Assembly: GCF_027533505.1 (NCBI RefSeq)
Contig: NZ_JAPZUB010000003.1
Span: forward strand, 1 to 64,000
From: Flavobacterium sp.
GTDB taxonomy: Bacteria > Bacteroidota > Bacteroidia > Flavobacteriales > Flavobacteriaceae
Direction: 5' to 3'
Length of the DNA: 64,000 nucleotides
Notes under the pieces: generated by a model
Databases searched by the model: none
Told to the model about the DNA's origin: nothing
Seen by the model: only the letters and a program-made list of their open reading frames with translations
In this document: positions 48,731-57,689 of the stretch, in pieces
Position numbering within the stretch: position 1 is the first letter of the stretch
Layout of the letters: each line of letters opens with the position of its first letter
Position numbers and translations under genes: made by a program

Positions 48731-51304
48731 CTATTTCTTTTTCCCCAACAAGCCTTTTAACAAATCTCCCGCTTTATTTTTTACCGCTTCTTTCGAAGAT
48801 GCCTTGGCCGTGTCGCCAGGTTTTGTATTTCGATCGATGATTCGTCCAATTTCGTTTTTCGTTTTGTCGACCAATTTATTCTTTTGCTGTTGCGCCAATC
48901 GGTTGGCGAGCGTGGTCGTGGCTGTCTTTAAGTCGGTGGTTACTCTTGGGTTATTAAAATTACCAGTAAGGGTAGCATTGATAGGAAGTGTGCCCAACGC
49001 ATTGATTTCTGCGGGAGATAGTTTTGCCAAAAGCGCATTGGCCTCGCGCCCTAAATATTTAGCGGGAACATCGAAAGTCAACCCATAGCGCATCGTTTGG
49101 TCAAAACCGTGTGAACCAGTGACGTTTACTTTGATATCTTGGTAATTAAGGTCAAAGGGTTTGAGGGTAACGCGGCCATTCTCAAAATGAAGGGCCGTTT
49201 TGAGGTTGTTCAGATTTAGTTTATTCAAATCAATGAATTTGAGCTGTCCATCCAGTGCTTGTAAGAGCTTAGAATTGTTCGAATTTACCGTAGTTGACAA
49301 CAATTGTCCCATCAAATCGCCGTTGAGACTTTTTAGGTCAGGGGTCATTTCGGTCGCGTTTAAGGATCCTTTCAGCTGTACAGAGGAATTGAATTTTCCA
49401 TTGATAACCCCAGCAATAGGAGCCACTTTTTTAAATAGTTCGAGTTGGGTAAAAGTTTGTGCAATATCGACTTGGTTCAGCCCCAAATCCATTGCAAAAG
49501 TAGGCACTTTCTTTTGGGTTGAAACATCGCCATTAAAGGTAATTTGCCCGCCGAAAATGTTTGTTTTTACATTCTCTAGCGTTACTTTTTGTTCTTTAAT
49601 AATTAATTTTCCAGCACAGTTTTTCAATGTTAAATTGTCATACAATACCGTGTTGGCTTTGGCCGTGAGTGTACAGTCTAAGAAGGCTGGAATTTTAAGC
49701 GGTTCTTTATTTTTTGAAGTTTCGCTTGGGGCCGCTTTTTCGGTAGTCATAAAATCACTCACGGCAATTTGATTGGAAGTCAGCGTAAAGTTGCCCTCCA
49801 AGTTCTGGTTGCGAAAGAGGTAGCCGTAAAAATTTTCCAATACGCCACTCACGCCCAAATCACTTTTTCCCGTTTTTGCTTTAAATTCTTTCAACACGAC
49901 GCGGCTCGGATTGAAGGCAACCCATACTTTACTGATGTCCATCGTTTTGCCACTTTCATCGGTATAGCGAAATCCAGTAAGGTCTATTTCCCCTGCGTTT
50001 TTGATACGCGCATAGTCACTTTGTTCCACAGCAGCCATATCAAATTCGGTGGTTACATCGGCTTTGATAATTCCCGACAAGGGTTTGTCAACGGCAATAG
50101 GGTAGGCTTTTGAAAAATTGGCCAAGTTGACAACGCCCTTTAATTGCGCATTCACTAAAGCGTTTTCAGCACAATTTTTAATGGTGGCTTTGGCCTCAAA
50201 TACATCTTGATCTACGGCAAACGACAAGCGATTGAGGTTGACATAGGTATCGTTGACTCGCCCCGTTTCATTCACAATTTTGGTATCTATATGAATGTTT
50301 TTAATCGCTTTGGGCAAATTGGGATATTGAAAGGAAGCATTGTTTGAGGCGATGGCCAATGAAAATCGAGGAATCGTTGTGTCGGTTAATTGTCCTTTGG
50401 CAAATCCGTTGACACTACATTGCCCCGTTGTTTTTACATTCTCGATATTACTTCGGTAGGCGGCAGGAATCAAACCCAAGAAATTTTTAAAGTCGGAAGT
50501 AGGCGTTTCAAACGTCAGGTCATATACTTGGGCTTTATCCAAGAGCTGAATAAACCCATTGAATTTTAGAGGTAAATCATTGATTTTGGCTTCGTTCTTT
50601 TTAAAGCTGTATTTGCTTTGTTTTAAATCCAACCCCAAAATAGCATCCAAGCGCACGGGAATGTTACGCATATAATTGATTTTATCCATTGAGAGTGAAA
50701 CCTTTGTTGCGGTATGGGTGTCTAAATCCAAAACGTCATTGCTAAAATCACCCACTCCGGTATGCTGAATGCTGTCGAGGACCACCTTCATGTTTGAGGC
50801 TTGATCGGTAAATCGGAAGCGGTAATTTTCAACTTCATACGAATTAATTTTGAAAGACAGCGGTTTGCTTTCCTTGGTAGATGCTTTTTCATCCGCTTTT
50901 TTCAACGCTATGTCATAGTTGCCGATACCCTCTTTGTTTACGATAACATTGATGAGGCCATTTTTGGTTGCAATCGCGTCTACTTGCATGGGTTCGGTTT
51001 CCTCATTGAACAATTCCATGACCGACAATTTCAAGGCTAGTTCTTCAAAAGCCACCAAGGTATCGCCTTCGAAAGGCGCTTTATTGATGATTGCCATTTT
51101 CTCGATACTTACCGTTGCTTTTGGGAAATTTCGAAAAAGACTTACCTCGGCATCGGCAAAAGACACCTTAGCATTGACACTTTCATTGAGTGCTTTTTCA
51201 ATACGGGCTTTGATTTGGTCCTTAAAAAAATAGGGGATAGCAAAAGCAGCTAAAAGGAGTACTCCCAAAGTGATTCCGGTAATTTTGGCGATTTTCTTCA
51301 ACAT
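48731..51304 (-). CDS. AsmA-like protein (AsmA family)
   Basis: KITGITLGVLLLAAFAIPYFFKDQIKARIEKALNESVNAKVSFADAEVSLFRNFPKATVSIEKM; C-terminal AsmA_2-like region. Confidence 0.85.
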   Translation of the reverse strand: MLKKIAKITGITLGVLLLAAFAIPYFFKDQIKARIEKALNESVNAKVSFADAEVSLFRNFPKATVSIEKMAIINKAPFEGDTLVAFEELALKLSVMELFNEETEPMQVDAIATKNGLINVIVNKEGIGNYDIALKKADEKASTKESKPLSFKINSYEVENYRFRFTDQASNMKVVLDSIQHTGVGDFSNDVLDLDTHTATKVSLSMDKINYMRNIPVRLDAILGLDLKQSKYSFKKNEAKINDLPLKFNGFIQLLDKAQVYDLTFETPTSDFKNFLGLIPAAYRSNIENVKTTGQCSVNGFAKGQLTDTTIPRFSLAIASNNASFQYPNLPKAIKNIHIDTKIVNETGRVNDTYVNLNRLSFAVDQDVFEAKATIKNCAENALVNAQLKGVVNLANFSKAYPIAVDKPLSGIIKADVTTEFDMAAVEQSDYARIKNAGEIDLTGFRYTDESGKTMDISKVWVAFNPSRVVLKEFKAKTGKSDLGVSGVLENFYGYLFRNQNLEGNFTLTSNQIAVSDFMTTEKAAPSETSKNKEPLKIPAFLDCTLTAKANTVLYDNLTLKNCAGKLIIKEQKVTLENVKTNIFGGQITFNGDVSTQKKVPTFAMDLGLNQVDIAQTFTQLELFKKVAPIAGVINGKFNSSVQLKGSLNATEMTPDLKSLNGDLMGQLLSTTVNSNNSKLLQALDGQLKFIDLNKLNLNNLKTALHFENGRVTLKPFDLNYQDIKVNVTGSHGFDQTMRYGLTFDVPAKYLGREANALLAKLSPAEINALGTLPINATLTGNFNNPRVTTDLKTATTTLANRLAQQQKNKLVDKTKNEIGRIIDRNTKPGDTAKASSKEAVKNKAGDLLKGLLGKKK

Positions 51305-51413
51305 AATAAAGGGTTTTAAAGAGCTTTGCAAAAAGCTTGCCTGAAACGAGATAGCACAAAAATAATCTTTTCCAACGGAGTCTATCGTAAGGAAAATGCT
51401 AAAAAAAATAAAA

Positions 51414-51437
51414 AAACCGCCTGAAGTTAGGCGGTTT
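51414..51437 (-). terminator. Terminator downstream of sppA
   Basis: AAACCGCC-N8-GGCGGTTT with A tract to the left, which is a T tract on the minus strand. Confidence 0.8.
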
Positions 51438-51442
51438 GTAGC

Positions 51443-53200
51443 TTATTGAATTTCGAGTTCATAGGGAACACGTGCCATGACCCCTCGTTGACGAGCCAGC
51501 ACTTGGATGCGTTGGAATACAGCGTAATTTTCAGCTCCCATCGTTTCTTTCAATAGGGATTCCCGACTTTGAATGAGTCCCATTTCTTCAAAGAAGGCAA
51601 AAACTTCGCGCTCGTATTCAGGAAACTCTTGGGTGCGGTATGTTTTGATTTTAGCCAATTTAGCGGCTTCTGCCAAGGCTTCATCCATGCCGCCAATAGC
51701 ATCTACTAGGCCTATTTTGATCGCATCGGCTCCACTCCACACGCGACCTTGACCGATGGCGTCTACTTGAGCGGGGGTCAACTTTCGTCCCTCAGCGACT
51801 CGTTTGACAAAGGTAGCATAGACGCGTTCGACCCCTTCTTGCGTTACCGCGCGGAAGCTATCATCCATGGGGCGGAAGGGACTGTATCCGTTGGCTTGTG
51901 CATTGGTCTGTACTTGGTCAACCGTAAGGCCAATGCGTTGGCTCAATTCGGCAAAATTGGGAATCACCCCAAAAACGCCAATCGATCCCGTAATGGTAGT
52001 TTCTTCGGCAAAAATTTTATTTGCATTACAAGCAATGTAATATCCTCCCGAGGCGGCGTAATTCCCCATCGATACCACTACGGGTTTTACTTTTTTGGTG
52101 AGTTCAATTTCACGCCAAATCAAGTCCGAAGTTAAGGCATCCCCCCCAGGACTGTCCACGCGTAACACGATCGCTTTTACGTCCTCATCGCGACGGGCGG
52201 CACGGATAGCTCTTCGCATGGCACCGTCACCGATGATATTGACATCGCCTTCCCCCTCGGCAATTTCCCCTTGCGCATAAATCACCGCAATTTTATCGGA
52301 ACTTTCTAAATCCATCGCCGATGTCGCATTGGCTTCTGCATAATCCACAATCGATACGGTATTATAGCCTGTATCTTTTTCAACATCCAGTGCTTTACGA
52401 ATCACATCGTGGTAATGGTCCTCGTAAGTAATGCCATCAATTAATCGGCTGGCTTTAGCCATTTCGGGCGTTCGGGCTCCCAAATTGTTTGCGATGGCAT
52501 TCAACTGTTCAACAGAGAGTTTACGACTAGTACTAATGTCTTTCAACATTGACGTCCAAAGCGATTGAATCAATTGATTGGTTTGCTCTCGGTTGGCTTC
52601 ACTCATTTTTTCCTCCAAAAAGGGTTCCACGGCACTTTTGTATTTCCCGTGGCGAATGACTTCCATCTTCACTCCCGATTTTTCTTGCATGTTTTTAAAG
52701 AACATCACTTCAGCTGAAAGTCCTTTAAAGTCCAATTCTCCTACCGGATTGATATACACTTTATCGGCAACGGAGGCGAGGTAATAGTCTTTTTGCGAAT
52801 ACACGTCGGCATAGGCATAAACAAATTTCCCTGATTTTTTAAAATCGGTAAGGGCATCTCGCAACGCTTTGGTTTGCGCCATACCTAGGGCTGAATTGGA
52901 ATTGATAATCGAAATTCCTTTGATGTCCGTATCGCCTTTTGCATACGATAAGGCATGAATAATGTCCATCAATCCGTCATGGTTTTCGGTATATTGTCCG
53001 ATATCGGTAAAGTTGATTTTCCCAGCATAATCGAGGGAAACTTTGGATAAATCCAGTTCGATGACTGAATTGGACTCTACCGCAACGGTCTCTTCATCCC
53101 CTCCAAACACGGCGGCGATAATAATAAGACCGAAAAATGAAATCATAAAAAACAGAAACAGTCCCACTAAGGTGGCCAACACATTACTTAAAAATCGCAT
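51443..53200 (-). CDS. sppA: signal peptide peptidase SppA (67 kDa type)
   Basis: VLRVDSPGGDALTSDLIWREIELTKKVKPVVVSMGNYAASGGYYIACNANKIFAEETTITGSIGVFG. Confidence 0.95.
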   Translation of the reverse strand: MRFLSNVLATLVGLFLFFMISFFGLIIIAAVFGGDEETVAVESNSVIELDLSKVSLDYAGKINFTDIGQYTENHDGLMDIIHALSYAKGDTDIKGISIINSNSALGMAQTKALRDALTDFKKSGKFVYAYADVYSQKDYYLASVADKVYINPVGELDFKGLSAEVMFFKNMQEKSGVKMEVIRHGKYKSAVEPFLEEKMSEANREQTNQLIQSLWTSMLKDISTSRKLSVEQLNAIANNLGARTPEMAKASRLIDGITYEDHYHDVIRKALDVEKDTGYNTVSIVDYAEANATSAMDLESSDKIAVIYAQGEIAEGEGDVNIIGDGAMRRAIRAARRDEDVKAIVLRVDSPGGDALTSDLIWREIELTKKVKPVVVSMGNYAASGGYYIACNANKIFAEETTITGSIGVFGVIPNFAELSQRIGLTVDQVQTNAQANGYSPFRPMDDSFRAVTQEGVERVYATFVKRVAEGRKLTPAQVDAIGQGRVWSGADAIKIGLVDAIGGMDEALAEAAKLAKIKTYRTQEFPEYEREVFAFFEEMGLIQSRESLLKETMGAENYAVFQRIQVLARQRGVMARVPYELEIQ

Positions 53201-53334
53201 AACTTTTTTTTCTAATTAGTTATCAAAACATTAAAAATGTTACGTTTTCTTTTTTAAAATTTTCTAAGAAATAGTTATCAACACTGCCCGCAAAAATAAG
53301 TTAATCTGAGCAACTTTTACTTATTTTGCGCTTC

Positions 53335-54471
53335 ATGAATGCACAACACACTATAGTAGTCGCTTTAGGAACCAATATGGGGAATAAACCCGAGAATTTG
53401 GTGCAATGTGTGGCGCAAATCCACCAAGAGATTGCCACCGTTGTTGCTGTTTCTTCGGTGTATGAAAGTGACTCGTGGGGATTTGAAAGTGCTTCGTTTC
53501 TCAATTGTGTGCTTGTGGTTCATTCGTACAAATCGCCCCAAAAATTATTAAAAGCATTTCAACGCTTGGAGCAAACGATGGGACGAAGAGTAAAATCAAC
53601 GTCGGAGTATCAAGACCGCATCATCGATATTGATATCATCAGTTACGATGAGGAGTGTTTCACTACAGAAACCTTGACCTTGCCCCATCCGCATCTGTCG
53701 GAACGGTTGTTTGTGTTGCGCCCTTTGCAGGAAGTACTCCCGTATTGGAAAGAGCCTCTCACGGGAACCTCGGTAAAGGCTTTACTTAGCGCTTGTGCCG
53801 ACAAGGGACGTTGTGAGCGTGTGGGTTCGATGCCTCAACCCTTAGCCAAAATCACCTTAGACAAGTTCAATTATATTGCCATCGAGGGGAATATCGGCGC
53901 TGGGAAAACTACGTTAGCTTCCAAAATTGCAGCGGACTTTAATGGGAAAACAGTCTATGAACGTTTTGCCGACAACCCGTTTTTACCCAAATTTTACAAA
54001 GATCAAAGCCGGTATGCTTTTCCGTTGGAAATGTCGTTTTTGGCCGATCGCTACCAACAAATTTCCGACGATCTCTCGCAATTCGATTTGTTTAAAGACT
54101 TTATCGTAGCGGATTACCACATATTCAAGTCGCTTATTTTTGCCAAGGTTACCTTAGCCGAAGATGAATATCGATTGTACAAAACGCTTTTTGATATCAT
54201 TTATAAGGAAATGCCCAAGCCCGATTTGTATATTTATTTGTATCAAAATACAGCGCGCTTGTTGGCCAATATTCGCAAAAGAGGTCGCAGTTATGAGCAA
54301 GAAATCCCCGCCGACTATTTGGAGCGAATCAACAGTGGGTACTTGGATTTTATCAAAACCCAACAAGGCCTTAATGTATTAGTCATCGATGTTTCTGAAT
54401 TGGATTTTGTAAAACATCAATCGGACTATGTTTTTATTCTCGATAAAATTCAGGAAAGTCTAGCGCTTTAA
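53335..54471 (+). CDS. folK: fusion: FolK (HPPK) and deoxynucleoside kinase
   Basis: N-term VALGTNMGNKPENLVQCVAQI...DRIIDIDIISYDEE...PHPHLSERLFVLRPLQEV (HPPK); C-term YIAIEGNIGAGKTTLASKIAADFNGKTVYERFADNPFLPKFYKD (dNK). Confidence 0.93.
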   Translation: MNAQHTIVVALGTNMGNKPENLVQCVAQIHQEIATVVAVSSVYESDSWGFESASFLNCVLVVHSYKSPQKLLKAFQRLEQTMGRRVKSTSEYQDRIIDIDIISYDEECFTTETLTLPHPHLSERLFVLRPLQEVLPYWKEPLTGTSVKALLSACADKGRCERVGSMPQPLAKITLDKFNYIAIEGNIGAGKTTLASKIAADFNGKTVYERFADNPFLPKFYKDQSRYAFPLEMSFLADRYQQISDDLSQFDLFKDFIVADYHIFKSLIFAKVTLAEDEYRLYKTLFDIIYKEMPKPDLYIYLYQNTARLLANIRKRGRSYEQEIPADYLERINSGYLDFIKTQQGLNVLVIDVSELDFVKHQSDYVFILDKIQESLAL

Positions 54472-56484
54472 ACTAAAATGGCCCAATTGAGGTGCAGCAG
54501 ATTCGTCGGCTTGAAAGCGAAACCAATAATCATCCGCAGGGGCCAACTGACCCATGAAAAGACCGTCCCAGCCCGGTGTATTGGCATCCAAGAGTTTTAG
54601 TATTCTTCCAAAACGGTCAAAAATAACAATTGAAGTTTGGGCATTCCATACAAGCCCTTTTGGCGTCCATTGATCGTTGATGCCATCGCCATTAGGGGTA
54701 AAAAAGGCACTAAAAAAGGTGGCATTAAAAGGATAAATTACCAATCCACAGCCGTGTACTTCTCGAACCGTTGCTACATAATTCCCACCCGTAGGTAAGG
54801 TAAAAAAGGGCGTGTCTTGAAAATTTAAGCCATCTATGCTGTATTCGTAATCGCCGGGATTGACGGTAAATAGGCTAACGTCCAAGCCATTCACCAATAC
54901 CGAAGCGATTTGAGGAATAGCGTATGTGTTGACAGTAAAGGTTTTGCTATCCGTGCACCCTTCAGGAGTCGTTACCGTAACGGTGTAGGTACCCGCTTGT
55001 GAAACCGTAATCGTATTGGTAGTACTCCCATTCGACCAAAGGTAGGTTCCGTTGGGAAAAGATACACTAAGGGTGCCCGATTGATTTTCACACCAGGCCA
55101 AGACTTCATCATTACCCAAGTCGGGACTCGGAAACAACGGTAGAACAATAGGAATTCGTCCGGAACGACAGCCATTGTTGTCGGCCTCTACATAATACAT
55201 CGCAGCTGCGGTTAAGGGTGGTGTGGTGAAAGTTGTACCCGTAGCCAAAGCAACTGAGGTGGTGGGATCGTCATACCAGCGAAGAATTCCAGCCGTGGTG
55301 GTGGCGCTCAAAAGTTGTGTATTTCCGGCACAAGCCGTAGTTGTTGGTCCAACCGTTACCACGGGAACATCACGTATTAAGGCAACCAAGGGCGTTCGTG
55401 GGGTGTTGGGACAATCGACCAAAGCGGCAAAATACACCGTAGTTGATGACAGAATTGGGGTGGTAAAAGACGGTCCCGAAGCAATTGGTGTTCCCCCAAC
55501 CGCACTCGTATACCAAGCAATCGGATTTCCTGAAGCAGTGACCGATAGGGTTACACTTCCGGGGCCACACGATTCACCTTCGGTGATGCTATTGATGTGT
55601 ACCATATATACCGAGGTACTTGTTGATAATTGCAGTATGGGGTCATTGGGCATCCCCCCAAACTCAACAATATACCCTTGCGGTTGGTAGGGGCCGCTGG
55701 ATTCTCCTGTATTGGATAAATCATTCCATGAACCTGGAATACCAACTCCTGGGGCAGTGATGTGGGCATAATCTTCATTTCCCATATTGTTGGGTTCCCC
55801 CGAATTCCAAAAGGAATACGTGAGTAAAGTACCCATTTCAGGGCCCGACATCCAGCGCCATTGACCTTCGGTTTGTTGGTCGCTTGCGCCAATCCAACCC
55901 GTGCCGGAAGCTTGATTTCCCGCAAAAGTTGCTTCCTCTGCTGAGGTAAGCGTAGCCAAATACCCTTGAAGGCCAAAATAATTGCTGGCCGCAGCCAACG
56001 TCAGGGCATCGCTCCAAGTAATGCCAACATTGGGTACAAAAAGGTAATAATGTCCCGTTGATGGAAGGTAATTGGCATCACCCACCGCTATGGCAAAGGT
56101 TCGTGTTCCTGTAGGGGCAGGGTGGTTACTTTGATACACAACCCCTAAAATGGCGGCTTGCAATTCGGCATAAGTAGGTTGGCTTGTAATTCCGGTGAGC
56201 GTGAGTTTTCCAGCGGCGGCATCCCATGAGCTGCTGATGTTTGGGTGAACTCCCGTGAGTAATAAAATATCTTGCCCTTGAACATAGCCTCCCGAAATTT
56301 GCACTGTCACTTGTTGGGTTCCCGTATCGTCGGGGTCGATAAAGGACATGGAGGTGGCAATAGGAAGGGCAGTACCGGGACAATACGCTTGATTGCCTGT
56401 CGCTTGCAAAATAGGGGCAACGTTGGAGGTCTGCGCCCCAAGGGTACAACTTAATAACAAAAAAAGTATGCGTAGGCGATTCAT
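54460..56484 (-). CDS. T9SS type B sorted (gliding-motility-associated C-terminal) protein with C-type-lectin-like and Ig-like segments
   Basis: WSDALTLAAASNYFGLQGYLATLTSAEEATFAGNQ...WIGASDQQTEGQWRWMSGPE...FWNSGEPNN; CTD FFTPNGDGINDQWTPKGL...IVIFDRFGRILKLL. Confidence 0.9.
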   Translation of the reverse strand: MNRLRILFLLLSCTLGAQTSNVAPILQATGNQAYCPGTALPIATSMSFIDPDDTGTQQVTVQISGGYVQGQDILLLTGVHPNISSSWDAAAGKLTLTGITSQPTYAELQAAILGVVYQSNHPAPTGTRTFAIAVGDANYLPSTGHYYLFVPNVGITWSDALTLAAASNYFGLQGYLATLTSAEEATFAGNQASGTGWIGASDQQTEGQWRWMSGPEMGTLLTYSFWNSGEPNNMGNEDYAHITAPGVGIPGSWNDLSNTGESSGPYQPQGYIVEFGGMPNDPILQLSTSTSVYMVHINSITEGESCGPGSVTLSVTASGNPIAWYTSAVGGTPIASGPSFTTPILSSTTVYFAALVDCPNTPRTPLVALIRDVPVVTVGPTTTACAGNTQLLSATTTAGILRWYDDPTTSVALATGTTFTTPPLTAAAMYYVEADNNGCRSGRIPIVLPLFPSPDLGNDEVLAWCENQSGTLSVSFPNGTYLWSNGSTTNTITVSQAGTYTVTVTTPEGCTDSKTFTVNTYAIPQIASVLVNGLDVSLFTVNPGDYEYSIDGLNFQDTPFFTLPTGGNYVATVREVHGCGLVIYPFNATFFSAFFTPNGDGINDQWTPKGLVWNAQTSIVIFDRFGRILKLLDANTPGWDGLFMGQLAPADDYWFRFQADESAAPQLGHFSLKR

Positions 56485-56488
56485 ACAA

Positions 56489-57019
56489 TTATTGTTTCAT
56501 CTTTTGAAAAATATCCCAAACCACGATTCCGGCACTTACGGCAATGTTAAGGGAGTGTTTGGTACCCAATTGAGGAATTTCAATGCAACCCTCACATTGT
56601 TCGAGGGCTTTTTGTGAAACCCCGTACACTTCGTTTCCAAAAATTAGGGCAAGACGTTCGTTGGGTTTTGGGTGAAAGGTGTTCAAAAATGCAGCGCCTT
56701 CGACTTGTTCGATCGCATAAATTTTCCAGCCCTCTTGTTGGAGCTTTTCAATCGCGGTTCCCACTTCTTTGTGGTATTCCCATGCTACTGTCTCGGTAGC
56801 GCCCAAAGCTGTTTTTTGGATTTCTTTGTGTGGTGGGGTAGCCGTGATGCCACAGAGGTATATTTTTTCAATCAAAAAGGCATCCGCAGTTCTAAAAACG
56901 GAACCGATATTGTGGAGACTCCGAATGTCGTCAAGAATGAGAATTATAGGTGTTTTTACTGCCGATTTAAAGTCAGCTACCGTTTTTCGTTCAAGTTCGT
57001 TATTGGCTAATTTTCGCAT
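56489..57019 (-). CDS. TrmH/SpoU family RNA methyltransferase
   Basis: LILDDIRSLHNIGSVFRTADAF, LALIFGNEVYGVSQKAL, IPQLGTKHSLNIAVSAGIVVWD. Confidence 0.94.
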   Translation of the reverse strand: MRKLANNELERKTVADFKSAVKTPIILILDDIRSLHNIGSVFRTADAFLIEKIYLCGITATPPHKEIQKTALGATETVAWEYHKEVGTAIEKLQQEGWKIYAIEQVEGAAFLNTFHPKPNERLALIFGNEVYGVSQKALEQCEGCIEIPQLGTKHSLNIAVSAGIVVWDIFQKMKQ

Positions 57020-57033
57020 AGTACAAAAATAAA

Positions 57034-57056
57034 AAAAGCCCCAATAAGGAGCTTTT
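57034..57056 (-). terminator. Terminator downstream of DUF1573 gene
   Basis: AAAAGCCCC-AATA-AGGAGCTTTT with A tract to the left. Confidence 0.6.
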
Positions 57057-57075
57057 ATCGTTTCACAAAGTATTA

Positions 57076-57543
57076 TTAACTTTTCACAGAGGCTGTTCCT
57101 TCGGGTTGTGGGGCTTGAAGTACATTTCCTTTAATGGTAAGTACTTTAATCTCATTGCCCACTGCATTAGAGCGCACGGTGACATTTTTGGTGAATTGAC
57201 CTACACGGTCGGTGGCATAACGAACCCCAATTACCCCGCGTTGTCCAGGTTGAATCGGATCTTTGGGGGTGGTTGGCACAGTACAACCGCAAGAGCCCTG
57301 CGCGCTTTCAATAACCAATGGCTTGTTGCCTGTGTTGACAAAAACAAATTCACGATTACCATCGGCATTGTGAGGAATCGTTCCGTAATCAATCGTTTCA
57401 TTCTCGAAAGTGATTTGCGGACCATCCACTTTTTGAGCCGGTTGTGCAGGTTGAGGTGTTGCCGGTTTTGCATTTGCGTTGGGTGTTTGGGCATGGGTCA
57501 CTCCCATAATCGACAATACAGCTACTAAAAGTATTTTTTTCAT
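57076..57543 (-). CDS. DUF1573 domain-containing protein
   Basis: ITFENETIDYGTIPHNADGNREFVFVNTGNKPLVIESAQGSCGCTVPTTPKDPIQPGQ. Confidence 0.92.
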   Translation of the reverse strand: MKKILLVAVLSIMGVTHAQTPNANAKPATPQPAQPAQKVDGPQITFENETIDYGTIPHNADGNREFVFVNTGNKPLVIESAQGSCGCTVPTTPKDPIQPGQRGVIGVRYATDRVGQFTKNVTVRSNAVGNEIKVLTIKGNVLQAPQPEGTASVKS

Positions 57544-57689
57544 CGTACCATGAATTTAAATTAGACAAACAAAGCTAATAAAATTTCGGTAACCGCTTGT
57601 TTTTTATTCAAATTGTTCGGGGATTCTATCAGACGATTTCTGAAGAAAATAGCTATTTTCGTAGTTCCTAATTTTTAAAAGAAAACTAA

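Noticed and set aside
49200-49772. 190-aa plus-strand ORF inside the AsmA-like gene
   Set aside because: Antisense shadow; Phe/Ser-rich translation typical of reverse-complemented coding sequence.
53217-53286. Two TAGTTATCAA-type repeats upstream of folK, considered as DnaA-box-like sites
   Set aside because: Only two loose matches (TTATCAAAACA, TTATCAACA) in AT-rich spacer, not matching TTATCCACA; too weak to claim replication-related function.
55223-55690. 155-aa plus-strand ORF inside the T9SS type B gene
   Set aside because: Antisense to a strongly supported CDS with CTLD and sorting domain.
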